NCBI GenBank assembly: GCA_003545655.1
Contig: DODJ01000055.1
Span: 1 to 12,962 of the forward strand
DNA length: 12,962 bases
From: Candidatus Saccharimonadota bacterium
GTDB lineage: Bacteria; Patescibacteriota; Saccharimonadia; Saccharimonadales; Saccharimonadaceae
Direction: 5' to 3'
Below the pieces are notes generated by a model that worked only from the letters and a program-made list of their open reading frames with translations, had not been told where the DNA came from and ran no database searches. The position numbers and the translations under genes are program-made. Positions 1-5,307 of this stretch are shown piece by piece; positions within the stretch are counted from its first letter, which is position 1, and every line of letters begins with the position of its first letter.

Positions 1-749
1 CAATTCCGTCAGCAGATGTTGTATTGGGAGGATTTCCTTGCCAAGGCTTCAGCTTGGCAGGTCCACGCAAAGTTGATGACAAGCGCAACGTACTCTACCA
101 GTACTTCGTTAAAGTTATTGAAAAGGTTCAGCCAAAGGCATTTGTTGCTGAAAACGTTAAAGGAATCTTAACTCTTGGTGGCGGTGAAATTATTAAAGTT
201 ATTATTCGCGAATTCTCCGACAAGGGCTATGATGTCCAATTTAAGTTACTGAACGCCGCTGACTACAGTGTGCCAGAAGACCGCTACCGCGTGATTATGG
301 TTGGTATTCGTAAGGATGTGAAGGCGAAGTTTGAATATCCTTTACCGGCAAAGAAACGAGTAACTCTACGAGACGTCATTGGTCATTTTTCTGAGCCGGC
401 TGAAGATGAGATTCTTGAGGGAGGGTTCTCGCCTCGCTTTATGAGCCGAAACAGGAAAAGAGACTGGGGCGAGCAAGCTTTCACTGTCCCCGCAATGGCG
501 AAACAAGTTACCCTCCATCCTTCATCGCCGGATATGGTCAAGATTGACAAGGATTTATGGAAGTTTGGCGAAGGTCGAACCCGACGACTGTCTTGGCGCG
601 AGGCTGCGGCTGTGCAGACATTCCCCGAGGATATGCATTTTGCCGGTAAACTCGTGTCTATATACAAGCAGATAGGTAACGCGGTGCCCGTTAATTTAGC
701 CCGAGCTGTCGCGAAAGAGCTCTATAAATCCCTAGAGGAGTCGAAATAA
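1..749 (+). CDS. DNA (cytosine-5) methyltransferase of a HaeIII-like R-M system, 5' truncated
   Basis: Transfers a methyl group from S-adenosylmethionine to C5 of cytosine and protects host DNA from the endonuclease encoded next to it. The reading frame is open to the left edge (first full codon at base 3), so the N-terminal SAM-binding motifs I-III lie outside the window. Visible motifs in order: IV with the catalytic Cys (GGFPCQGFS, from base 27), VI (AENVKG), VIII (EDRYRV), IX (RRLSWREAAAVQTFP) and X (QIGNAVPVNLA). Between VIII and IX the target-recognition part reads FMSRNR...AFTV...LHPSSP, which resembles what I recall of M.HaeIII. Together with the adjacent HaeIII-like enzyme this points to GGCC as the target, an inference from homology. 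The stop overlaps the next start (TAATG), so the two genes are translationally coupled. Family assignment is near certain; specificity is likely. Confidence 0.95.
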   Translation, partial: IPSADVVLGGFPCQGFSLAGPRKVDDKRNVLYQYFVKVIEKVQPKAFVAENVKGILTLGGGEIIKVIIREFSDKGYDVQFKLLNAADYSVPEDRYRVIMVGIRKDVKAKFEYPLPAKKRVTLRDVIGHFSEPAEDEILEGGFSPRFMSRNRKRDWGEQAFTVPAMAKQVTLHPSSPDMVKIDKDLWKFGEGRTRRLSWREAAAVQTFPEDMHFAGKLVSIYKQIGNAVPVNLARAVAKELYKSLEESK

Positions 750-1729
750 TGTCGCCGCTTGCTCCTGTGCTTAACCAGACAGTGCAAGGCAAAGCTTATG
801 AATATGCTTGTGTTCAGTCAATCGTTGAGCTGGTAAGTGGAATTCGTAATGTGCGTATCATTCACAATTCAAGTCTGGTTGTAGCACAACAAGCGTGGGA
901 ATTGCTCGGTGAAGAGCTTCAAGAAACAATGAAGAAGTCTTCACGAGCCGGTATAGAAAGTCTTATTCAGCTTGAACCAAAAATTATCGAAGATGGAAAT
1001 GATGATCTTGAACTTTCCTTACAGGAGGATCGTCGCGGTCAGGAGGGCGATGTTCGTGACGTACTCATTATTCGCCGCAGTATTGAGTGGGAGATCGGTG
1101 TCTCGGTAAAACACAACCATTCGGCAGTGAAGCACTCACGACTCTCGCCAACAATTGATTTTGGCAAAGAGTGGTTGGGGCTCCCTTGCTCTCAGAGCTA
1201 TTTTGACGAAATTAAACCGATATTCGTTCGCCTGCAGGAAATGAAGAGTATTAATCTGCGATGGAGTGACATGGCGGACAAAGAGCAAGCCGTATATATT
1301 CCACTTCTCAGTGCTTTTATGAGCGAGTTGGTACGCCTCACTAACGACAATCCGGGTATCGTGCCGGCACGCTTGCTTGAATACCTGTTGGGCAGGAAGG
1401 ACTTCTATAAAATTATCTCGAACGATTCAAGTCGATTTACCACGCTACAATGCTTCAACCTACATGGGACGCTTAATATGGCGTCCAGCACTCAGCAACC
1501 ATCACTGAGAGTGCGCGGTGTAGAGATGCCTTCGAAAATTTACCACCTTGATTATAAAGACGTTCGTGGTGCGCCGTCGCTAACGACGGTCCAGCTCGTC
1601 ATGGATAACAACTGGGCGGTAACATTTAGAATTCATAACGCGAGTACGATGGTCGAGGCAAGCCTGAAGTTTGATATACAACTTACAGGGGTCCCAAGCT
1701 CAATGTTCAGTAACAGCGTGAGCTGGTAG
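749..1729 (+). CDS. HaeIII-family type II restriction endonuclease
   Basis: Predicted double-strand endonuclease, expected to cut unmethylated GGCC. The 326-residue protein is about the usual length for the HaeIII family and resembles that family along its whole length: an N-terminal NQTVQGKAYEYAC segment, a central GDVRDVLIIRR segment (residues 100-110) followed by WEIGVSVKHNHSAVKHSRLS (114-133), then EYLLGRKDFYKI, FNLHGTLN and a C-terminal FRIHNASTMVEASLKFDIQL. Candidate PD-(D/E)xK-type residues are D101/D104, E115 and K121; this assignment is by eye only. The start ATG overlaps the methyltransferase stop by one base, the usual arrangement for keeping methylase and nuclease dosage linked. 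It ends three bases before the convergent gene on the other strand. No frameshift or truncation is seen. GGCC does not occur inside the gene. Confidence 0.93.
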   Translation: MSPLAPVLNQTVQGKAYEYACVQSIVELVSGIRNVRIIHNSSLVVAQQAWELLGEELQETMKKSSRAGIESLIQLEPKIIEDGNDDLELSLQEDRRGQEGDVRDVLIIRRSIEWEIGVSVKHNHSAVKHSRLSPTIDFGKEWLGLPCSQSYFDEIKPIFVRLQEMKSINLRWSDMADKEQAVYIPLLSAFMSELVRLTNDNPGIVPARLLEYLLGRKDFYKIISNDSSRFTTLQCFNLHGTLNMASSTQQPSLRVRGVEMPSKIYHLDYKDVRGAPSLTTVQLVMDNNWAVTFRIHNASTMVEASLKFDIQLTGVPSSMFSNSVSW

Positions 1730-1732
1730 TTA

Positions 1733-2344
1733 CTACCACAAAGGATGCTCGACGTTATAGTCACCGGTTTGTTCGACCTTCTTTACGTAATCTTCTAGAA
1801 TTTTCTTATGTTTCAAGATTGCTTCTATGTCGATACCTTCAAGCAAAGCTTTAGTTTCGCGATATTTTTGATCTAAAGACTCAGTCTTATAACCTTTTTC
1901 TCTCTGTATTCTATCAATTTCTTCAGGGTCAGTAACTTTTATTGGTTTTGCTGGTAAACCAAGTATTGTTCGTTCGGTCATTATTGCTTTTGCGACTGCG
2001 TTGCTTAAGCTTGCGAGATGAGACCATTCTTTACTTGGAATGTTATCGCCATTTGCCTGTTTTTGTCCTAATCTAACAATCTCTTTGTGAAATGTGTATT
2101 GGGTAATCCGAAGTGCACGAAGATGTCTTTCATCAACGTCAACGCGTTTCTCAAAAGACCTTCTTAATAGCTCTTCGATTCTATCTTCAGTGTACTTCTT
2201 TCGCTTTTGCTGCCACGAGCGCTTCTTTGCGTGTCGAACGACCGTTATCTTTGTAGTATCGAACATCTGAGCAATCCAGTCGTAGCTGGCTTGCGGTTTT
2301 GTTATATATCTTGCTTCTGCTATCGCCCAATCAACCTTACTCAT
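1733..2344 (-). CDS. Helix-turn-helix protein, terminase-small-subunit-like
   Basis: Function not established. The first ~50 residues (WAIAEARYITKPQASYDWIA, then QMFDTTKITVVRHAKKRSW) have the spacing of the N-terminal helix-turn-helix of phage terminase small subunits and related DNA-binding proteins: an Ala/Tyr helix, I-A-x-x-F, a turn, V-x-x-x-A-x-x-x-x-W. The remainder is charged and helix-rich with a basic stretch (KKRSWQQKRKKY) and a Lys/Glu-rich C-terminus ending HPLW. No large terminase or other phage gene is in view. I chose the ATG at 2344 (203 residues) over an in-frame GTG at 2353, because TATAGT lies 7 bases upstream of this ATG and would put the RNA start at or next to the codon. 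It is convergent with the restriction gene and shares its AT-rich, GGCC-free composition, so it may belong to the same acquired segment. It could instead be an R-M controller or an orphan regulator. Confidence 0.7.
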   Translation of the reverse strand: MSKVDWAIAEARYITKPQASYDWIAQMFDTTKITVVRHAKKRSWQQKRKKYTEDRIEELLRRSFEKRVDVDERHLRALRITQYTFHKEIVRLGQKQANGDNIPSKEWSHLASLSNAVAKAIMTERTILGLPAKPIKVTDPEEIDRIQREKGYKTESLDQKYRETKALLEGIDIEAILKHKKILEDYVKKVEQTGDYNVEHPLW

Positions 2345-2349
2345 AAGAA

Positions 2350-2358
2350 TCACTATAT
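2350..2358 (-). promoter_or_regulatory. Candidate -10 box for the HTH gene
   Basis: On the minus strand CATATAGTG contains TATAGT (5 of 6 to TATAAT), followed by seven bases and then the ATG at 2344. RNA would start at or one base before the start codon, so the transcript would be essentially leaderless. No good -35 is seen. Confidence 0.4.
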
Positions 2359-2395
2359 GTTAATTCTTGCGAAAAGTCTAAAATCGGTATCGTTT

Positions 2396-2404
2396 TGGTA
2401 TCAT
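2396..2404 (+). promoter_or_regulatory. Candidate extended -10 promoter pointing toward the 2520 hairpin
   Basis: TGG TATCAT fits TGN-TATNAT. A transcript would start near 2411 and could end at the 2520-2559 hairpin, giving an RNA of about 150 nt without a supported ORF. There is no clear -35, and no covariation data, so this remains a candidate. Confidence 0.25.
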
Positions 2405-2519
2405 TTTCGCCACCTAACTCTATTAAGGGAAATCTTGCTCATACTATATGTCTCACATCCCCAGCCAGATGCGACAGCATGAAATGAGACCCGTGTCCCT
2501 AATTGTGCTTTTGCATCGG

Positions 2520-2559
2520 AAACTAAAATAGAATCACGAAAGTGATTCTATTTTAGTTT
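2520..2559. terminator. 18-bp perfect hairpin with GAAA loop, bidirectional terminator
   Basis: Left arm 2520-2537 (AAACTAAAATAGAATCAC) pairs perfectly with 2542-2559 across a GAAA tetraloop. The outer half is A/T-rich, so both strands end in a U-rich arm. It can end leftward transcripts of the cadmium transporter (about 220 bases after its stop) and any rightward transcript starting near 2411. Confidence 0.75.
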
Positions 2560-2779
2560 TGCCTTGATCAATGAAAGTAAGGTGCTTAGAAAATTTAGAT
2601 ATATCTATGGAAAACTAATAAATAGCTTATTAATATCATAATACCTAAGCTAGACCATGTCATCAAATAACAGCAGTAAGTATCCTTGAATTCATGAGAT
2701 CTAGAGTTTTACTTGATTCCAAATACTAGGTATGTTCTATTAACGTAAAACTTTTTTGCCTATACCGTAAAGTGCTTTT

Positions 2780-3376
2780 TTACAACCCGAAGGCACCACC
2801 CTCAACGAGGATGAAGATGCCAAGGCCAATTAGAACCAGCGGGAAGAGTACGTGCTCCCAGCGTTCGAGTGTAGCGGCTATAGGCTTACGGGTGGCGACG
2901 TAACGGGCGACGAGCACCAGGCCGGCCACTAGTAGTAGGAAGACACCTGAGTAAGCGATAATGCCTACGGCCCCAACAGTGACGAAGATTGGCACGTAGA
3001 CACCGATGTTGTCGCCACCGTTGGCGAAAGTGACCGCAGCGACCGTCATTACGCTGATTGGCTTGCCGGTGACCTGTTCGTCGTCATCATCATCTTTACC
3101 ACGCCAGCTCTGCCAAGCGGCGCGGAGTCCAAGGGCTAGTGGAATGAGGCCAAAGTAAGGGATGAAGCTCTCCGGCAGAAAGCTGCGGGCACCTAGGGCC
3201 ACGATAACCGCTGTAGCCAGAATTGCGCCAAAGCCGAGATATTGCCCGGCAATAATCTTGGCGGTTGTGCCGGAGCGGCCGGCGCCGCGGGCAAAGAATA
3301 GCGACAGTACGATGATATCGTCGATGTTGGTAGCAATGAACAAGCCGATGGCCTGGAGGATGAAGACGCCTAACAC
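2780..3376 (-). CDS. cadD: CadD-family cadmium resistance transporter
   Basis: Predicted inner-membrane exporter of Cd2+ or related divalent cations, of the CadD branch of the LysE superfamily. The 198-residue length is typical. The N-terminal helix carries the family signature NIDDIIVLSLFF (residues 17-28), and a second copy-like signature ATFANGGDNIGVYVPIF starts near residue 115. The two Asp-containing motifs lie in opposite halves, as expected for an inverted-repeat transporter. Five to six membrane helices are visible, with a charged loop (GKDDDDDEQ) in the middle. The start is a GTG at 3376, preceded by GAGGATAGG five bases upstream. The gene is markedly richer in G+C than the R-M region to its left and holds eight GGCC sites. 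It stands alone with its own promoter and, on its 3' side, the hairpin at 2520-2559. The exact metal is not readable from sequence. Confidence 0.88.
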   Translation of the reverse strand: MLGVFILQAIGLFIATNIDDIIVLSLFFARGAGRSGTTAKIIAGQYLGFGAILATAVIVALGARSFLPESFIPYFGLIPLALGLRAAWQSWRGKDDDDDEQVTGKPISVMTVAAVTFANGGDNIGVYVPIFVTVGAVGIIAYSGVFLLLVAGLVLVARYVATRKPIAATLERWEHVLFPLVLIGLGIFILVEGGAFGL

Positions 3377-3447
3377 GTCAACCTATCCTCGGCCGACGAA
3401 GAACTGTGGTTAGTTCGACCCCTAAGTATGTGTAAATTCATGTACCG

Positions 3448-3456
3448 ATAATAGCA
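3448..3456 (-). promoter_or_regulatory. Extended -10 promoter of the cadmium transporter gene
   Basis: On the minus strand TGC TATTAT fits the extended -10 pattern. RNA would start near 3441, leaving a leader of about 65 nt before the GTG at 3376. No metal-sensor operator was recognised in the leader. Confidence 0.5.
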
Positions 3457-3459
3457 TAA

Positions 3460-3648
3460 ATGTTGGCCCGTGCCGAGGTCAGGTGCTACATACTTACGCT
3501 AGTCCAGTATTATGCAAATACCACAGATTCATATATACATAGCGTTAAAACCGAACCATACGTAAAAGAGATTTTGAATAATTTACAGTATTATCCTCCT
3601 GAAACACATCCACTATCCCCAGCCAAGATAGATTCGAACAAAAGTTAA
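3460..3648 (+). CDS. Doubtful small ORF, 62 residues
   Basis: I do not recognise this protein. It has an ATG start with no ribosome-binding site. GATAAT ends seven bases upstream of the ATG and could drive a leaderless transcript. The stop codon touches the left arm of the terminator hairpin at 3647-3678, which is the main reason to keep it, because that hairpin otherwise has no rightward gene to serve. The sequence is Tyr/Asn/Pro-rich at the C-terminus (YYPPETHPLSPAK), with no domain, signal peptide or membrane segment. It could equally be a non-coding stretch or a decayed gene. Confidence 0.25.
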   Translation: MLARAEVRCYILTLVQYYANTTDSYIHSVKTEPYVKEILNNLQYYPPETHPLSPAKIDSNKS

Positions 3649-3678
3649 ATAAGCATTCTAATTACAGAATGCTTATTT
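3647..3678 (+). terminator. 13-bp hairpin terminator
   Basis: AAATAAGCATTCT (3647-3659) pairs perfectly with AGAATGCTTATTT (3666-3678) around the loop AATTAC. It has the same style as the other A/T-flanked hairpins in the window. It sits directly after the doubtful ORF ending at 3648 and directly before the promoter of the small membrane protein gene. Confidence 0.65.
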
Positions 3679-3686
3679 GCTATAGT
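3678..3686 (+). promoter_or_regulatory. Extended -10 promoter, leaderless
   Basis: TGC TATAGT (3678-3686) is followed by exactly six bases (GGAGCA) and then ATG at 3693, so RNA would begin at the A of the start codon. The GGAG is too close to the ATG to act as a normal ribosome-binding site. Confidence 0.55.
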
Positions 3687-3692
3687 GGAGCA

Positions 3693-3893
3693 ATGAAGCC
3701 ACTACAAATAAAAGATGCCAAATGGATACTTTGTTTACTGCTTAGTATCGCAATTACATATATATCTATTCAAGTAGCGGGCGATCGAGGATATTCGGGC
3801 CAGCCGGTATTAGTATGGTTTCATGCGCTATTGTTTCTGTTGTCGATTGCGCTTGTCATTGCTGCGATTGTATTAAAATCAAAGCAACAGTGA
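3693..3893 (+). CDS. Small two-helix membrane protein
   Basis: Unrecognised 66-residue protein. After a short polar N-terminus (MKPLQIKDAK) it has one hydrophobic helix (WILCLLLSIAITYISIQVA), a short polar loop (GDRGYSGQ) and a second hydrophobic helix (VWFHALLFLLSIALVIAAIVL), ending in KSKQQ. This predicts a hairpin of two membrane segments with a positively charged tail. An upstream in-frame ATG at 3669 is rejected as the start because it lies inside the terminator hairpin and upstream of the -10 box; the ATG at 3693 follows TGCTATAGT by six bases. The gene is single and is followed by the bidirectional terminator at 3948-3985. Function unknown. Confidence 0.65.
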   Translation: MKPLQIKDAKWILCLLLSIAITYISIQVAGDRGYSGQPVLVWFHALLFLLSIALVIAAIVLKSKQQ

Positions 3894-3902
3894 TATAGAT
3901 CC

Positions 3903-3949
3903 GTACTCTCAACCGCGTGAGTCTGGTACTAGACCTGTACTCTCAGCCA
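3903..3949 (+). repeat. Short direct repeat, GTACTCTCAnCC, two copies
   Basis: GTACTCTCAACC (3903-3914) recurs as GTACTCTCAGCC (3938-3949), 35 bases apart, in the untranslated tail between the small membrane protein and the terminator. Between the copies lies GTCT-GGTACT-AGAC, an imperfect inverted repeat. The first copy also pairs locally (CTCA-ACCGCG-TGAG). Confidence 0.5.
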
Positions 3950-3985
3950 TAGAAAAAAGAGTCGCGCGTGACTCTTTTTTCTATG
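3948..3985. terminator. 16-bp bidirectional terminator between convergent genes
   Basis: CATAGAAAAAAGAGTC (3948-3963) pairs perfectly with GACTCTTTTTTCTATG (3970-3985) around GCGCGT. The A-run on one arm and T-run on the other make it work on both strands. It separates the small membrane protein gene from the convergent nucleotide kinase gene. Confidence 0.85.
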
Positions 3986-4017
3986 TTTAGCTCTAGCTCG
4001 TAAAAAGATAAAACTGT

Positions 4018-4662
4018 TTAGATAGTGTCAGTGTCCGGCAAAAGTAATGATCGGTAGACACTTTTTTTGAACTTATCGTACACGACCCGCTTAGAGCCGC
4101 TTGCATCTAGTTCGACGACGTCCATATTGTTTTCAAGCAGTGCTTTGATGTCTCTGTAGTTCTGCATAAAGCGCTCATATCGTTGCCTGTAATAAATCAG
4201 TGCATCACTATCATCTGCGAGCGCTTCACCTTTGCGTAGCCCTCGACGTGCCATTCGCTCCACACTGACATCGCCACTCACCTCTAGGCACAGCGCACCT
4301 AAAATTCGCACCTTCTCTTGTTCGGCCCTTAGGAGAAGATTGTCTAGCTCGCCTTTTCGCTGAGGGTATCCATCGACGAGGCTCAAAGAAGTAGACGTAT
4401 CAAGACTTGCTGCCTCGAGTATGACGTCGGTTGAGATATCGTCGGTCATGAGAAGATTTCGCTCGGTCGCAAACTTCACAGCCACGCTACTCCTAGAGAT
4501 TCGCTCACCACTTACTATGGCGCGCACGGTATCACCAGCCGAGATGTGCTGAGCGTACGTGTGCTCAGCGCTAAAGCGGTCAGACATAGTGCCCTTGCCT
4601 GCTCCCGGAGGCCCGTGGACAATGATAAAATCTCGGTATTCAGTAGCTTCCGATTCGATCAT
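4018..4662 (-). CDS. Adenylate-kinase-like nucleoside monophosphate kinase
   Basis: Predicted cytoplasmic kinase moving a phosphate from ATP to a nucleoside monophosphate. The 214-residue protein has the P-loop GPPGAGKGT (17-25), an NMP-binding segment ISAGDTVRA (matching the usual STGD-x-x-R), LVDGYPQRKGEL where adenylate kinases have DGFPR, and a short LID equivalent (RRGLRKGEALADDSD) followed by IYYRQRYERF. The LID is short and lacks zinc-binding cysteines, as in UMP/CMP-kinase-like proteins. The altered DGYPQR makes AMP an uncertain substrate. The ATG at 4662 is chosen over a TTG at 4677; TATTGT lies six bases upstream of the ATG. It lies 36 bases downstream of the Nudix gene on the same strand and probably shares its transcript. 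It is more likely a specialised kinase than the housekeeping adk, which usually sits beside secY in ribosomal protein operons. Confidence 0.85.
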   Translation of the reverse strand: MIESEATEYRDFIIVHGPPGAGKGTMSDRFSAEHTYAQHISAGDTVRAIVSGERISRSSVAVKFATERNLLMTDDISTDVILEAASLDTSTSLSLVDGYPQRKGELDNLLLRAEQEKVRILGALCLEVSGDVSVERMARRGLRKGEALADDSDALIYYRQRYERFMQNYRDIKALLENNMDVVELDASGSKRVVYDKFKKSVYRSLLLPDTDTI

Positions 4663-4698
4663 GAAACTACAATACAATATTATTGAATATTTAGCAAA

Positions 4699-5175
4699 CT
4701 ATTCTTGTTCCGCTTGCACGGCGCCTGCGAGCTCGGCATAGTGAGCAATAATGCTTTCTGTTGCTACCGTTGATTCTTTCAGCTTTTCGGGATGTGCAAA
4801 CCAAATTTCATCACCATCTTCTCCTGCTGAGAAATCCGTATTTTCAGGCCAAACGGCGAATATAATTCGCATTTGCCATATTTTGATGCTTTCGACAAAC
4901 GTCGGGCTTTCTGCCAGAATGACCCGGTATGTGAAGTCGCCTTTGAGGTTGACCTCCTCTTCTAGCTCTCTTCGGATGACGTCTTTGATTGTTTCACCAT
5001 GATCGACGCCACCTCCGGGAATGTCCCACATGTCGCGTCCTGCTTCTTTTACCAATAGGACTTCATTTTTATCATTAAAGACTAGCGCCTTTAGTGAAAT
5101 TCTAAAAAGATAGTCTGTTCTACCTGGAATATCGACGTGTTGAATGACGCCGTATGCATTACTGGGATCGTTCAT
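4699..5175 (-). CDS. Nudix hydrolase
   Basis: Predicted Mg2+-dependent pyrophosphohydrolase for a nucleoside diphosphate linked to another group. In the 158-residue protein the Nudix box runs from G55 to L77: GGVDHGE, seven residues, then RELEEEVNL. The acidic RELxEE core is intact, while the penultimate Gly of the box is replaced by Asn. The flanking DMWDIPGGG segment is typical of the fold. The substrate cannot be read from the sequence. The ATG at 5175 is preferred over a GTG at 5190, because a perfect TATAAT overlaps the GTG region and sits exactly six bases before the ATG, giving a leaderless transcript. It is divergent from the five-gene operon starting at 5308 and upstream of the nucleotide kinase, so the two gene groups may be co-regulated. 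Confidence 0.9.
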   Translation of the reverse strand: MNDPSNAYGVIQHVDIPGRTDYLFRISLKALVFNDKNEVLLVKEAGRDMWDIPGGGVDHGETIKDVIRRELEEEVNLKGDFTYRVILAESPTFVESIKIWQMRIIFAVWPENTDFSAGEDGDEIWFAHPEKLKESTVATESIIAHYAELAGAVQAEQE

Positions 5176-5181
5176 GTAATT

Positions 5182-5187
5182 ATTATA
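5182..5187 (-). promoter_or_regulatory. -10 box of the Nudix-kinase pair
   Basis: A perfect TATAAT on the minus strand, six bases before the Nudix ATG. No convincing -35 is seen at 17-18 bases. It implies a leaderless transcript. Confidence 0.6.
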
Positions 5188-5210
5188 CACTAGCTGTGAT
5201 GCGTCGGTTT

Positions 5211-5226
5211 CCTCGTGTCTACGAGG
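5211..5226. promoter_or_regulatory. Inverted repeat between divergent promoters, candidate operator
   Basis: CCTCGT-GTCT-ACGAGG is a perfect 6-bp inverted repeat with a 4-base gap, lying between the leftward Nudix promoter and the rightward operon promoter. ACGAG occurs again ten bases later (TTACGAG). Its position suits a regulator acting on both transcripts, but no regulator gene is present in the window. Confidence 0.35.
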
Positions 5227-5245
5227 TCGCTTACGAGTAAAACTG

Positions 5246-5274
5246 TTGCAAATATATTAAATAAGTGTTATAAT
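5246..5274 (+). promoter_or_regulatory. Promoter of the five-gene operon
   Basis: -35 TTGCAA (5246-5251), 17-bp spacer, extended -10 TGT TATAAT (5266-5274). RNA would start near 5281, leaving a short leader that contains AAAAGGAT just before the ATG at 5308. This is one of the clearest promoters in the window, since both the -10 and the spacing fit the consensus. Confidence 0.75.
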
Positions 5275-5307
5275 AAATTCATATTGTACATCTGAAAAGG
5301 ATCTTTG

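Larger units (their letters stand above)
2345..2779. other. AT-rich intergenic region, no convincing gene
   Basis: No protein gene with a supported start was found here. The stretch holds the promoter of the leftward HTH gene, a possible rightward extended -10 (TGG TATCAT, 2396-2404), a distant inverted repeat (GTCTCA at 2450-2455 with TGAGAC about 30 bases later), the strong hairpin at 2520-2559, a 12-bp palindrome TAGATATATCTA (2596-2607) and a TAATAA/TTATTA inverted repeat near 2620. The last ~200 bases are very AT-rich and would be the 3' untranslated region of the leftward cadmium transporter gene. No tRNA fold was found. Confidence 0.5.

Noticed and set aside
2207..2482. Plus-strand open frame of 91 codons
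   Set aside because: Its first half is antisense to the HTH gene; there is no ribosome-binding site and no recognisable domain.
3606..3640. GATTCGAAC near 3630 resembles the complement of a tRNA T-loop
   Set aside because: The flanking bases do not form a T-stem on either strand, and no anticodon arm or acceptor stem is present.
3669..3692. Upstream ATG for the two-helix membrane protein
   Set aside because: It lies in the right arm of the terminator hairpin and upstream of the -10 box that fits the ATG at 3693.
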